A stretch of 64,000 nucleotides of DNA from assembly GCA_945936135.1 (NCBI GenBank), contig CAMESG010000006.1:1-64000 (forward strand), written 5' to 3'. Made by a program: the position numbers and the translations under genes. Below the pieces are notes generated by a model that worked only from the letters and a program-made list of their open reading frames with translations, had not been told where the DNA came from and did not search any database. Source of the DNA: an uncultured Mollicutes bacterium (GTDB lineage Bacteria; Bacillota_I; Bacilli_A; RFN20; CAG-826). Positions 41,290-50,776 of this stretch are shown in pieces (the stretch's first letter is position 1; each line of letters opens with the position of its first letter).

Positions 41290-41694
41290 TTACTCGGAGA
41301 AGAGTTCGTCTTCTTCGTCTTCGGAAGGATTGTCGTCGCGTTCGGTCGAGAGGGTGCCTTCGGTCGCGGCGTCGTATTCTTCGCTTTCCTTCTTTTCGTC
41401 GGCGTCTTCCGAATCCTTCTCTTGTTCGATCTCGTCATAGATGACGTTGGTATCGACGTTCGGCTTATAGACGTGGCGCTTGGAAAGGTCCCACGTGTTG
41501 TTGTCGGAGACGACAACGTCGCCGGAAAGGGAAAGATCGGTATAGAAATAGCCGATGCGGTCCTTCTCTTCTTCGGGGGTGATCTCAAGGGTTTCCTTGA
41601 CGATGCTCCAAAGCTCGGTGAAGGACATCGCGCCTCCTCTTTCTTCGAGGGCGCGAAGGGCGACCTCCATCATGCTTCCATTGTTGATATTCAT
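41290..41694 (-). CDS. rpoE: RNA polymerase delta subunit
   Basis: 134 residues. The N-terminal domain (1-80) contains MSFTELWSIVKETLEITPEE and LSGDVVVSDNNTWDLSKR, as in Firmicute RpoE. The tail (about 85-134) is almost wholly Asp, Glu, Ser and Lys, the usual disordered acidic part that displaces RNA and tunes polymerase recycling. It lies 52 bases downstream of argS and may share its transcript. Confidence 0.9.
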   Translation of the reverse strand: MNINNGSMMEVALRALEERGGAMSFTELWSIVKETLEITPEEEKDRIGYFYTDLSLSGDVVVSDNNTWDLSKRHVYKPNVDTNVIYDEIEQEKDSEDADEKKESEEYDAATEGTLSTERDDNPSEDEEDELFSE

Positions 41695-41746
41695 TGTGCG
41701 TTATCTCTTTTCTACCTATCGAGGTTTGGTCAATTCGGATTATATA

Positions 41747-43372
41747 TCACATCTTCTCGGGCGAAGAAACCCCAAGAATCGCTAACGCGTTGCAAATCGC
41801 GATTTTCGAGGCCTTCGCAAGGGCAAGGCGGCTGGAGGTCGTCGCGATGTCGTCGCGATCGATGATCCTGCAGTTCGTGTAGAAGGAATGGATCGCGGTC
41901 GCCATCTTCTGGATGTAGGCGGCGACTTTATGCGGGGCGCGTTCTGCGGCGGCGCTTTCGATCATCCCGGGGTAATCCGCGAGGATGCGAAGCAACGACA
42001 TCTCCGCTTCTTCTTTTAAGGCAGGGGCCTTTGGATCCAAGGGGATATCCGACCCAAGCGAGAGGACGGAGCAACAGCGGGCATGCGCGTATTGAGCATA
42101 ATAGACCGGATTGCTGGATGAACGTTCCATCGCAAGGTTGTAATTGAAATCCAAGTGGGAGGAGGCGCTGCGCTCGGTGAAGAAATAGCGGACGGCATCG
42201 ACCCCGACGTCTTCGACGAGCTCGCGATGGGCGATCGCTTTGCCCGTGCGCTTGCTCATGCGCACTTCTTGGCCATCGCGATAGACGCGGACGACCTGGA
42301 CGAATTCGGCATCAAGGGCGTCTTCTTTGTATCCCTTCATCACCAAGGCGGACTTCATGCGTCCGATGTAGCCATGGTGATCGGCGCCTAAGACGTCGAT
42401 CAACTTATCATAGCCCCTCGCCATCTTGTCGTAGTGGTAGCAGATGTCGGGCATGAAGTAGGTGTAAGCCCCATCGGCCTTGATCACCGGGCGGTCCTTG
42501 TCGTCTAAGAACTCGGAGGTCTTTAGATAGGTCGCCCCATCCTGAACATAGAGGTAAGGCTTCAAGAATTCCAAGGTCTTCTCGATCGAGCCGTTCTTGC
42601 GGATGTCCGATTCGTAGCTGATCTTGTCGAAATGGACGCGGAAGGCGGAGAGGTCGTCTTGGATCTTCTTAAGTTCCGCGTCGATGCCGAAACGGATGAA
42701 GAAATCGTGGGATTCCTGGTTCTCTTCGAGGTATTTATCCCCATAGAGGTCTTTGATCTCTTTGGCGATCTCGATGAGGTCGGCACCATGGTAATCGTCT
42801 TCGTCCAAAGCGACCGTACCATTCGAGAAGAGCTCGCAATAACGGGCATGCAAGGAATGGCCCAAGTGCTCGATTTGGTTGCCGCAATCGTTCACGTAGT
42901 ATTCGCGGGTCACGTCGTACCCCGCCGTATCGAGCAAGGAAGCGATGGAATCGCCAACCGCCGCGATGCGGGTATGGCCTAAATGCAAGTCGCCCGTTGG
43001 GTTCGCAGAGACGTATTCGACGTTGATCTTGATGCCTTTGCGAGGCAAACGCCCATAGGCTTTGCCTTCGTTGAGGATCTTCTCGACGACGCCTTGAAGG
43101 GCATCTTGCTTCAAGAAGAAATTGATGAAGCCAGGGCCGGCGATCTCGACTTTTTCAAGGAAAGGATCGGAGATCGAATCGACAAGCTTGTTGGCCAAAT
43201 CGATCGGCTTCATGCCGGAAAGGCGAGCAAAGCGCATCGCGACGTTCGTGCTGTAATCCCCGTGAGAGGTATCGCGGGAATGCTCGATCACGATCGAAGA
43301 AGGATCAATCGTTAAGCCCAAGGCCTTCGTCGCGTCAAAGACGATGGCGCGAAGTTTTTCTTCGTTGGTCAT
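41747..43372 (-). CDS. argS: Arginyl-tRNA synthetase
   Basis: 541 residues, class I. VSANPTGDLHLGHTRIAAVG holds the HIGH-type motif (HLGH), and RMSKRTGKAIAHREL the KMSKS-equivalent region, unusual in form as in many ArgRS. The N-terminal Add1 domain (1-100) and the C-terminal anticodon domain ending ISSPEKM-like are present; length is normal. It charges tRNA-Arg. The start overlaps the end of ispF by four bases, so it is in an operon with ychF and ispF. Confidence 0.93.
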   Translation of the reverse strand: MTNEEKLRAIVFDATKALGLTIDPSSIVIEHSRDTSHGDYSTNVAMRFARLSGMKPIDLANKLVDSISDPFLEKVEIAGPGFINFFLKQDALQGVVEKILNEGKAYGRLPRKGIKINVEYVSANPTGDLHLGHTRIAAVGDSIASLLDTAGYDVTREYYVNDCGNQIEHLGHSLHARYCELFSNGTVALDEDDYHGADLIEIAKEIKDLYGDKYLEENQESHDFFIRFGIDAELKKIQDDLSAFRVHFDKISYESDIRKNGSIEKTLEFLKPYLYVQDGATYLKTSEFLDDKDRPVIKADGAYTYFMPDICYHYDKMARGYDKLIDVLGADHHGYIGRMKSALVMKGYKEDALDAEFVQVVRVYRDGQEVRMSKRTGKAIAHRELVEDVGVDAVRYFFTERSASSHLDFNYNLAMERSSSNPVYYAQYAHARCCSVLSLGSDIPLDPKAPALKEEAEMSLLRILADYPGMIESAAAERAPHKVAAYIQKMATAIHSFYTNCRIIDRDDIATTSSRLALAKASKIAICNALAILGVSSPEKM

Positions 43373-43857
43373 AGGATTTTCCTTTCTAGCAAGAGTACGG
43401 CCGTGGCGCGGATGGCCTTGCCCTCGCCGACGGCATCGAGGCCTTCATTCGTCATCAATTGGATCCCGACGTTCTCGACGTTGATATCCAAGGCCGCGGC
43501 GATGTTTTTGCGCATATCCGTGACAAAAGTGGAAAGGCTTGGCTTCTCTGCGCTGATCGCGACATCGATGTTCACGAGCCTATAACGAAGCACCTTGACC
43601 ATCGAGTAGCAGCGCTTCAAGATGATCGAGGAATCCATGCCTTCGCAATCCGGGGAGTCCGAGGGGAAATACTGTCCGATGTCCCCGATGGCCGCGGCGC
43701 CAAGAAGCGCATCGGCGATCGCGTGGTAGACAACGTCGGCGTCGCTATGGCCATCAAGGCCAAAGGAACAGGGGATTTTGACGCCCGCGAGAATCAGGGG
43801 GCGTCCAACTTTCGTGCGGTGAATGTCTTCACCATATCCAATGCGTAAACGGCTCAT
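43369..43857 (-). CDS. ispF: 2-C-methyl-D-erythritol 2,4-cyclodiphosphate synthase
   Basis: 162 residues. RIGYGEDIHR has the first metal ligands, DGHSDADVVYHAIADALLGA the next, and IGDIGQYFP the substrate loop; TNEGLDAVGEGKAIRATAVL closes the trimer fold. This is a step of the MEP isoprenoid pathway, implying that the organism makes isoprenoids from pyruvate and glyceraldehyde 3-phosphate. It overlaps argS downstream and ychF upstream by four bases each. Confidence 0.93.
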   Translation of the reverse strand: MSRLRIGYGEDIHRTKVGRPLILAGVKIPCSFGLDGHSDADVVYHAIADALLGAAAIGDIGQYFPSDSPDCEGMDSSIILKRCYSMVKVLRYRLVNIDVAISAEKPSLSTFVTDMRKNIAAALDINVENVGIQLMTNEGLDAVGEGKAIRATAVLLLERKIL

Positions 43858-44963
43858 ACGTTAAACCGGAAGAAGACGATATCGCCGTCTTTCATCCGAT
43901 ACTCCTTTCCTTCCTGGCGAAGCTTGCCGGCCTCTTTGACCGCGGCTTCGCTCTTATATGCATGCAAGGCGTCGAAGTCATAGACCTCGGCCTTGATGAA
44001 TCCTTTTTGGAAATCGGTGTGGATGACCCCGGCGCATTCTGGCGCGGTCATCCCGTTGTGGAACGTCCAGGCGCGGCATTCGTCGGTGCCGCAGGTGAAG
44101 AAGGTGCTTAGGTTCAATAAACGGTAAGCGGCCTTCACGAGCTTATCTAGACCCGATTCCGTGGTTCCAAGTTCTTCCAAGAACGCCTTGCGATCTTCTT
44201 TCCCGAGTTCCGAGATCTCGTATTCGATCTGGCAGGAGACGGGAATGCATTGCGCCCCTTGGGCTTCGGCGATGTCCTTGACGGCCTCGTAATGAACGCA
44301 ATGCTCGATATCCGAATAATCTTCCGGGGCGACGTTCGCGACGTAGATGATGGGTTTCAGGGTCAGCAAGAAGAAATTCTTTCGCGCGTACTCGACTTGT
44401 TCTTCATTTAAGCTCTTGACCGAACGGGCCGGGAGCCCTTGTTCCAAGGCTTTCGCGATCGGTTCGAGGATCGCCATTTCATAGGCCGCAACCTTATCCT
44501 TCGCGACCCTGGCTTTGATCGATTGACGGCCCATGATCTTGTTGACGGTCTCTAGGTCCGCCATCGCGAGTTCAAGATCGATCGTCTCGATGTCGCGCTT
44601 TGGGTCGACCGTTGAATCGACGTGGATGATCTCCGAAGATTCAAAGCAGCGCACGACCTCGCAGATCGCGTCGCATTCGCGGATCGCGGCGAGGAATTGG
44701 TTGCCGAGCCCTTCTCCTTTCGACGCCCCTTTGACGAGCCCTGCGATATCGTAGAACTCGAAGGTCGCGTTGATGGTGCGGGCGGGGTGCCATATTTCGG
44801 TCAACTCATCGAGCCTCTCATCGGGGACGATGACGACGCCCGTGTTCGGCTTGATGGTCGCGAAAGGGTAATTCGCCGCCTCGACGTGCGAATTGGTGAT
44901 GGCGTTGAAGAGGGTGCTCTTCCCCACGTTAGGAAGGCCCACGATTCCAGCTTTTAAAGGCAT
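43854..44963 (-). CDS. ychF: Ribosome-associated YchF/OLA1-type ATPase
   Basis: About 369 residues. [20 protein letters not shown] is the P-loop; [20 protein letters not shown] is switch II; the coiled insertion and the C-terminal TGS-like domain with [20 protein letters not shown] are present, ending [10 protein letters not shown] as usual. It prefers ATP and binds ribosomes. The start at 44963 (MPLKAG, GGAG upstream) replaces a longer frame without support. Confidence 0.93.
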   Translation of the reverse strand: MPLKAGIVGLPNVGKSTLFNAITNSHVEAANYPFATIKPNTGVVIVPDERLDELTEIWHPARTINATFEFYDIAGLVKGASKGEGLGNQFLAAIRECDAICEVVRCFESSEIIHVDSTVDPKRDIETIDLELAMADLETVNKIMGRQSIKARVAKDKVAAYEMAILEPIAKALEQGLPARSVKSLNEEQVEYARKNFFLLTLKPIIYVANVAPEDYSDIEHCVHYEAVKDIAEAQGAQCIPVSCQIEYEISELGKEDRKAFLEELGTTESGLDKLVKAAYRLLNLSTFFTCGTDECRAWTFHNGMTAPECAGVIHTDFQKGFIKAEVYDFDALHAYKSEAAVKEAGKLRQEGKEYRMKDGDIVFFRFNV

Positions 44964-45043
44964 AAGCGACGTAACTCCTTTGCAACGGGGCAATTGTAGT
45001 CTTATCTTCCTTAAGAAGATAGCCTTTTTTTATCCCGAAGACG

Positions 45044-45070
45044 AAAAACCGCCCTCCGACGGGAGAGCGG
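45044..45070 (-). terminator. Terminator of the cold-shock gene
   Basis: On the minus strand CCGCTCTCC and GGAGGGCGG pair around CGTC and are followed by five T. Confidence 0.8.
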
Positions 45071-45086
45071 ATGAATCCGAGGTGAC

Positions 45087-45284
45087 TTAGATTTTCTTGA
45101 TGTTCTTGGCGCGAGGCCCACGTTCCGAATCTTCGACTTCGAATTCCACATTCTCGCCCTTTTCGGCGGTCTTGTAGGCATCCATCACAAGTTCGGAATA
45201 GTGGAAGAAATAATCACGGTTGTCTTCGGCGTGAATGAAACCGTAACCTTTCTCCTTGTTGAACATTTTGACTGTTCCCTTCAT
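45087..45284 (-). CDS. Cold-shock domain RNA chaperone
   Basis: 65 residues, a single cold-shock domain. KGYGFIHAEDNRDYFFHYSE carries RNP1 (KGYGFI) and RNP2 (DYFFHYS); the latter has Tyr-Phe-Phe where DIFVHFS is usual. It binds single-stranded nucleic acids. A TATAAT box on the minus strand (45338-45333) gives a short leader of roughly 40 bases, without the long cold-box leader of enterobacterial cspA. It is monocistronic with its own terminator. Confidence 0.9.
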   Translation of the reverse strand: MKGTVKMFNKEKGYGFIHAEDNRDYFFHYSELVMDAYKTAEKGENVEFEVEDSERGPRAKNIKKI

Positions 45285-45566
45285 GAGAGTCCTAACCTTC
45301 CTGGCGTTTTACGAAAAAACTATCCAACGCGTATTATAGGCGCGTAGGCGAAAGGTTCCTCAAAAAAGGGCGAACAAAACTTTACTCTTGCCCCCGTTTT
45401 ATTAATGGAGCCAGGTAATGCTGAGTTGATATGCGGGGAACCGAAAGAAAAACAAGAGGGCTTTCCCGTTTCTTCTTTTTCAAAAGCAAACAAGGAAACA
45501 AGCGATGAAACGGGGAACAATCGCGTTTTTCTAAAGAGAAATCCTCGCTTGATCCAAACGTTTTCG
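45285..45566. other. Intergenic stretch
   Basis: Apart from the TATAAT box of the cold-shock gene near 45333-45338 I see no gene. Several short inverted repeats are present (for example around 45440-45475), none with a recognised RNA signature. Confidence 0.4.
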
Positions 45567-48380
45567 TCAGGGCGATCGCTTTTCTTTTCCTTTCGATGAA
45601 AACCATGAAAACTTTTTCCTTACTTTTCCCGTCTTTTCCTCGCTCAAAAACGGGGCGAAAAAACGAATAAACCCAATGAAAACCAACGTGAAAAGCAATA
45701 AAACGAAAAACGGCAAAAGTGAGATCCTGATCTTTACCGCGGTTTTGAAAATCGAAGCAAGGACAAAGGAAACGGCGATCTCAACAACGAGCAAGGCAAG
45801 GAAGGCGCCAAGAAATCCACTTCCAATTCTTAAATAGCTATTCCAAAAGGTGAACCTCGACACTTCCTTTTCCGATAACCCCAATACCCTTAAGGAATGC
45901 GCTTCTTTCTTTCCTTCCTGGAGATCGACGAACCAAACGAAGATGAAGAGGAGGGTGCTAGAACCCAACGTGATACCCGAGAATAAAAGCAAGACGGAGG
46001 ATAGGTACGAAGTCGTATCCTTCAGGCTTCCTTCGATCAAAGCGCTCGGTGAGCCAAAGCGAAATTCCGGGAAGAGTTTGGATAGGCGTTCTGTTTCCAT
46101 ACTTTCCGACGCTCCTTCCTCGCAATAGAAGATCGCCCCCGTTGGTTCGCACACTAACGGGGAACATCCTAAAGAGTTCACGAAGAAATCCACCGTCCAA
46201 TCGCTAGGGACATAAAGCACTTCCTGTTCTGTTTCCTTTATCTCCGCAATTTGGACTTCCTTCCTTGCAAAACTCCGACTAAGCGTCTGATGAACGACTT
46301 CCTGCGCGGTTTCCGCGACGACGTAAATCGAGGAGGGTTTGCCTAGCTTTTCGAATAATCCGCGCGACAAGGAAACTTCATCCAATCCCAGCTCCTTCTT
46401 CTTTTGCCAGCTTAAATCCGCGGAGATCTTCATCCCTCCTGAACCCGAGGAAAGAACGCTTCCTTCAACGGTCTGCTCAGGTAGGCTTCCTAATAACCCC
46501 GCTTCTTCTAATGGCAGATCGGAATAGGCACGTTCTAACAGAGTCGCCTTCTCTTCCCCGTTCGTTAGAAAGAAGCGTCCCGAGAATCCGGAGATCGCGC
46601 TTTCGACGCTCGCGAAGTATCCTCCGTTCCACGTAGGAAGACGTCCTTTCAAAACCGAAGATCGTTCCATCGCTTGATCTAAGGAAGCGAATGGAATCCC
46701 TCGATTCGAGGATTCATAAAGAAAGAGACGGGAATAAGATGTGGCTTTCCCTGCCTCACAAAGGCTTGGGGCGTTTTCCCCATTCACGACGTCGAAACCA
46801 AAACTCCCCATCCCTTCTTTGGTTCTGATTTTCTTTAGGAAATCACCGGTTGACCCCTTCAATTCAAGAAAGGGGAGGCTTTGGGCCTCTTGGGCCGTCG
46901 TTGGGACTTCCGTTCCTGCATCCTTCAAATGGAAGTAGTCCCCAAAGACCTTTTGATTCCATAAAGGATCGACGTGGTAGATCAAAGGGAGTTTGGAAGG
47001 GACGACTCCTATGGCTTGAAGAAGGAGGTTCTCTTCAAGGTTCCAGGATAGATTCGCCAAACGAAAATCAAGATCTAACGGCTTTTGTTCTAACCTTCGT
47101 CCTAGATACTCGTAGCCTTTCGCCACGCCGAAATCCCGGCAGAGCAAGGCCATCGTATCGTAAGGAAGGCCCAAGACGACTTCATCCCAAGCCAAGGAGC
47201 CAATCGAAGTTGGATAGACTTCAACATCATCCTTTAGGAAAAGGAAATCATTGATGTTCCGCGCGGAAAAGAGGGGAAGCATCTTCTCGCTCACGCCACT
47301 TCGATAATAGAAATATCGATCGTCAACAAAGGAATCTTCAAAGTCATAGAGATAGCTTTGCCCTACCGCATAGACTTCTTCAGGGAAAGTTTCTTGGATC
47401 AAACGCGCTTCTTCTTTGCTTCCCAAGGACCATTCAACGTTCCCTTGGCTCTCTTTTTCCATCACGATCGCATGAGGCGGGATAAAGGAAGAAAACGCCG
47501 ATCTAATCTCCTTTTGGAGACTTGAGGATAAATAGGCCGAAAACCCTAAGCCCAATAACCCAAAGGATAAACTCGCCTCGATCAGGCGGCACCGCCAAGG
47601 ATGGGCTTTCCGTTTCCTCAAGGCATAGGAAAGGATGCTTTTCAAAGGAAGCGAAGCCTTCTCCTTCTTCTTTTCCAGAGGCGTCAAATTCAATCTCGAT
47701 CCGCGCGGTCTTTCAAATCTCTCGTCTTTTACGATCTTCCCATCTTCTAAGGTCAACAACCGATCGACGTATCGTTTCATCCTGGCCCCATCATGGCTCA
47801 CGAGCAAGACCAAACGCGTCTTCGATAGCCTTGCAAACAAGGAAAGCGCTTCTTCGGAACGCTCTTCGTCCAAGGCGCTCGTCGGTTCATCCAACAAGAG
47901 GATCTTCGGAGAGGTCACCAGGGATCGCGCGAGGTTCACGCGCTGCTTTTCTCCTCCGGAGAGGGTGAGGACATCCGCTTTCTCTTTGTCCTTCATCCCC
48001 AAAAGGAACAAAGGGGCTTTGGCCTTCTTCTCTTGCCCGTTCCCGTTTTCTAACGCTTTCAAAGGCAAAGCAACGTTAGAAAGCGAATCTTCCAAGCCCA
48101 GGAGTTCATCCTTTTGGATCGAAAACCCGATGTGTTCCAACCGAAAGGCATCGCTTTCTTCTAAAGTCCAATTCCTTGTTTCGTTCTCTCCATAAAAGAT
48201 CGACCCTTCATCTGGCTTTTGGAGCAAGGCAATCAAAGAAAGCAAGGTGCTCTTTCCGCATCCAGAAGGCCCTTGGATACCAATGAATCCGGTCCCAGGA
48301 AAACGGAGGGTGATGTTCGAAAGCACCTTTCGCCCGTCAAAGGACTTCGAGACGTGAAGCAAGGCAAGAAGGCTATTCAT
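45567..48380 (-). CDS. MacB-like ABC transporter, ATPase fused to FtsX-type permease (large)
   Basis: 937 residues. The ATPase (1-225) has IQGPSGCGKSTLL, LTLSGGEKQRVNLARS and ILLLDEPTSALDEERS. A membrane helix lies near residue 265, then about 500 residues of extracytoplasmic domain, then three helices near the C-terminus (for example LLLFSGITLGSSTLLFIFVW). The final residues are very basic. It overlaps the upstream ABC gene by eight bases, so the two are translated together and may form one heterodimeric exporter. Substrate unknown; lipoprotein or antimicrobial-peptide export are family possibilities. Confidence 0.85.
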   Translation of the reverse strand: MNSLLALLHVSKSFDGRKVLSNITLRFPGTGFIGIQGPSGCGKSTLLSLIALLQKPDEGSIFYGENETRNWTLEESDAFRLEHIGFSIQKDELLGLEDSLSNVALPLKALENGNGQEKKAKAPLFLLGMKDKEKADVLTLSGGEKQRVNLARSLVTSPKILLLDEPTSALDEERSEEALSLFARLSKTRLVLLVSHDGARMKRYVDRLLTLEDGKIVKDERFERPRGSRLNLTPLEKKKEKASLPLKSILSYALRKRKAHPWRCRLIEASLSFGLLGLGFSAYLSSSLQKEIRSAFSSFIPPHAIVMEKESQGNVEWSLGSKEEARLIQETFPEEVYAVGQSYLYDFEDSFVDDRYFYYRSGVSEKMLPLFSARNINDFLFLKDDVEVYPTSIGSLAWDEVVLGLPYDTMALLCRDFGVAKGYEYLGRRLEQKPLDLDFRLANLSWNLEENLLLQAIGVVPSKLPLIYHVDPLWNQKVFGDYFHLKDAGTEVPTTAQEAQSLPFLELKGSTGDFLKKIRTKEGMGSFGFDVVNGENAPSLCEAGKATSYSRLFLYESSNRGIPFASLDQAMERSSVLKGRLPTWNGGYFASVESAISGFSGRFFLTNGEEKATLLERAYSDLPLEEAGLLGSLPEQTVEGSVLSSGSGGMKISADLSWQKKKELGLDEVSLSRGLFEKLGKPSSIYVVAETAQEVVHQTLSRSFARKEVQIAEIKETEQEVLYVPSDWTVDFFVNSLGCSPLVCEPTGAIFYCEEGASESMETERLSKLFPEFRFGSPSALIEGSLKDTTSYLSSVLLLFSGITLGSSTLLFIFVWFVDLQEGKKEAHSLRVLGLSEKEVSRFTFWNSYLRIGSGFLGAFLALLVVEIAVSFVLASIFKTAVKIRISLLPFFVLLLFTLVFIGFIRFFAPFLSEEKTGKVRKKFSWFSSKGKEKRSP

Positions 48381-50415
48381 CCTTCAACTCCTCGATGTAG
48401 TTTTTCTTCATGGATCGTTTCAAAGGCAAGGCCACGGAACCCCAAGATAGAAGCAAGGCGAAAAGCAAGAAGACCAAGATCCAAAATCCAGGAACGTTTA
48501 AGAAACGAAAGGGAAGGCGAATCAGGTTCTCAATCCCAAAGGTCGAAAGAAAAAATCGGTTCAACACATCGGATAGGATCGGATAAAAAGCAAATCCAAA
48601 GATAAGGCCTAGTATCGCGATGAAGGCGCATTCGTTCTCAAACAAGGACCCGACGTCTTTTTGCCTTGCCCCCAAGGTCATGAGGATCGCCCATTCTTTC
48701 TTGTGGGCGCTGAAACAGGCTAGGCCATTCATCCCTAAAAGAAGGGCTAAACTCAAGAAGCCAATGACCATGAACAAGCCAAGCGCCATCTCAAAGCCAT
48801 CACATAAAGAAAGAAAGGCGGAAGCTTGCAAAAACAAGGGAGAAGAGACGCTGTAGCCTTCAAAATCTCCTTGCAGTTCTTCCATTTTCCTATGCAAATT
48901 CAAGGCGGATCTTTCGTTTAACGCATAAACCAAGCAGGCGTTCCCTAGATAGGGAGAATCGTTAGGAAGTTCATCTAGAAAAGACAATAGGTTCCCGTGA
49001 TCCGGGAACGCCTTCTCTAGGATCGGCAAGGGCAAGTTCCTAAGAAACGACTCTAACCCATCATAGGAATAATAAAGCCTCGGCTCTCCTAGAAAAGGGA
49101 AGTCCTTGACCTTTCCTAGAACGGAGAAAGGCAACGTCAACGACACTTCTTCGTTCACCCCTTTATAGGAAAAAGACATCGACCAAGGGACTTCATAGAC
49201 GTCTCCTAGGCTTGCCCCATAGGTAGCAAAGAAGGCCTCGTTTCCCAAGACGCCTTCAAAGGAATCGTGAATTAAACTATCTCCTTCCATGACCAAGGAA
49301 GAACCATCCCCATAAAGAGGAAGGAACCTGCAAGAGGATAGGGCTTCTCCGCCTTTTTGAAGGACATGGTATTCCCCAAAGAAAGATCGATAATCCCTTA
49401 GATAAAGAAGGGATCCGCAATCGGATAGCAAGGCGCTCGCTTCTTCGATGCTTGCTCTTTCTTCTTTCACCAAGGTCAAAGGAGAGTTCTCTAGTTTCAC
49501 CGTCTCTTTCCGTTTCACCTCCGCGTAACCGAAGTTCGGGCTAGACGAAACGCTGCGTTCCATCGCTTCTTTCGCACCCAGCATGAAGCCAAGAGACAGT
49601 AGCGAAGAAGAAAAAGCAACCGCGGAAGCGAGGAACCCTAGAAGCGCCTTCCCTCGATCCTGCTTCAAATTCCGTTCAAGGAAAGGCCATCTCCAGGAAG
49701 ATCTGCTCTTTCTTATCTTCTTCTCCTTAACGATAGGGAATGGGGTATCTAAAACTTCTCTAGGGTGTTCTAATCGCCCTTCTTTTAAGATCAGGCGATA
49801 GCCCCCATATCTAGAAGCGAATTCCTTATCGTGGGTCACGAGGATCACCAAGCGTTTCTTGCCTTCTTCTTGAAGGCGCTTCATCACTTCTTCGCCCCGT
49901 TTCTTATCCAAGGCCCCGGTAGGTTCATCCGCGAAGAGAATCTTTGGAGACGTAACCAGGGCCCTTGCTAAACCAACGCGCTGCCGCTCTCCTCCCGACA
50001 TCGTCGAGACGTTTTGTTTCTCTTTCCCTTGTAACCCAAGTTCCTTTAACAAGGGGGCAATTCTCTTCTTTTGCTCTCCTTTTGGAATCGAGGCAAGGTT
50101 CAACGGAAGGGCGACGTTTTCATAAACCGATGCGCCTTCGATCAATTCGTAATGCTGAAAGAGAATGGAGATGTCAAGGCTATGGAAGGCACTTCTTTCC
50201 TTCTCATTCATGGAAGAAAGATCCTTCCCTTCAAAGAAAACCCTTCCTTCCTTGGGGGATAAGTTCCCCGAGAGAAGATGAAGCAAGGTGCTTTTCCCCG
50301 ATCCCGAGGAGCCAAGGATCACGAAGACCCCCAAAGAAGGGAAAACAAAATTCACGTGACGAAAGAAAAACTCGCCTTCCGCGTAGCCCATTCCTAGATC
50401 CCGACATTCAAGCAT
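48373..50415 (-). CDS. MacB-like ABC transporter, ATPase fused to FtsX-type permease (small)
   Basis: 680 residues. VILGSSGSGKSTLLHLLSG is Walker A, STMSGGERQRVGLARAL the signature, and ILFADEPTGALDKKRGE Walker B. One helix near residue 260 precedes an extracytoplasmic domain of about 250 residues, then three C-terminal helices including LGLFMVIGFLSLALLLGM. The tail LPLKRSMKKNYIEELKDE is cytoplasmic. AGGAGG lies before the ATG. The partner at 45567 is translationally coupled. Confidence 0.85.
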   Translation of the reverse strand: MLECRDLGMGYAEGEFFFRHVNFVFPSLGVFVILGSSGSGKSTLLHLLSGNLSPKEGRVFFEGKDLSSMNEKERSAFHSLDISILFQHYELIEGASVYENVALPLNLASIPKGEQKKRIAPLLKELGLQGKEKQNVSTMSGGERQRVGLARALVTSPKILFADEPTGALDKKRGEEVMKRLQEEGKKRLVILVTHDKEFASRYGGYRLILKEGRLEHPREVLDTPFPIVKEKKIRKSRSSWRWPFLERNLKQDRGKALLGFLASAVAFSSSLLSLGFMLGAKEAMERSVSSSPNFGYAEVKRKETVKLENSPLTLVKEERASIEEASALLSDCGSLLYLRDYRSFFGEYHVLQKGGEALSSCRFLPLYGDGSSLVMEGDSLIHDSFEGVLGNEAFFATYGASLGDVYEVPWSMSFSYKGVNEEVSLTLPFSVLGKVKDFPFLGEPRLYYSYDGLESFLRNLPLPILEKAFPDHGNLLSFLDELPNDSPYLGNACLVYALNERSALNLHRKMEELQGDFEGYSVSSPLFLQASAFLSLCDGFEMALGLFMVIGFLSLALLLGMNGLACFSAHKKEWAILMTLGARQKDVGSLFENECAFIAILGLIFGFAFYPILSDVLNRFFLSTFGIENLIRLPFRFLNVPGFWILVFLLFALLLSWGSVALPLKRSMKKNYIEELKDE

Positions 50416-50536
50416 TCTCCAACCCTCCTTTCAAAGGAGTTATTGACAAAAGAAAGAAAGAAACGCGGGAAGAATGGAAAGACATCCAAAAGAAAAGAAG
50501 GGACGCGCCCTTCTCTTCCTTAGGGTTTGTGACAAT

Positions 50537-50776
50537 TTACTCTTGCTTGCCCGTATCCCCATAATAGGGCATCAAGGGCGCCTCGTGATGGGCGATCACC
50601 TTCTTGACCCTAGAATGGAACTTATCGCGATCGATCATCAAGACGTTGCCACAACCTAGGCAGATGACTTTGACGTCCGCCCCAAGACGGACGATCTGGA
50701 AGCGCTTGCTCCTGGAGGAACAAGGATGAGGGCGTTTCAATTCGACCTCATCGTACAAGGCGAGTTCGATTACCAT
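50537..50776 (-). CDS. DUF951 family protein
   Basis: 79 residues. DEVELKRPHPCSSRS, FQIVRLGADVKVICLGCGNV and LMIDRDKFHSRVKKV are the conserved segments of DUF951 (YyzM-like), a small Firmicute protein with a CxxC that probably binds metal. Its role is unknown. It overlaps the end of fhs by seven bases and so is coupled to it. Confidence 0.85.
   Translation of the reverse strand: MVIELALYDEVELKRPHPCSSRSKRFQIVRLGADVKVICLGCGNVLMIDRDKFHSRVKKVIAHHEAPLMPYYGDTGKQE

Noticed and set aside
45285-45566. Small signal-recognition-particle RNA or 6S RNA
   Set aside because: The conserved SRP loop and the long paired rod of 6S are not found.
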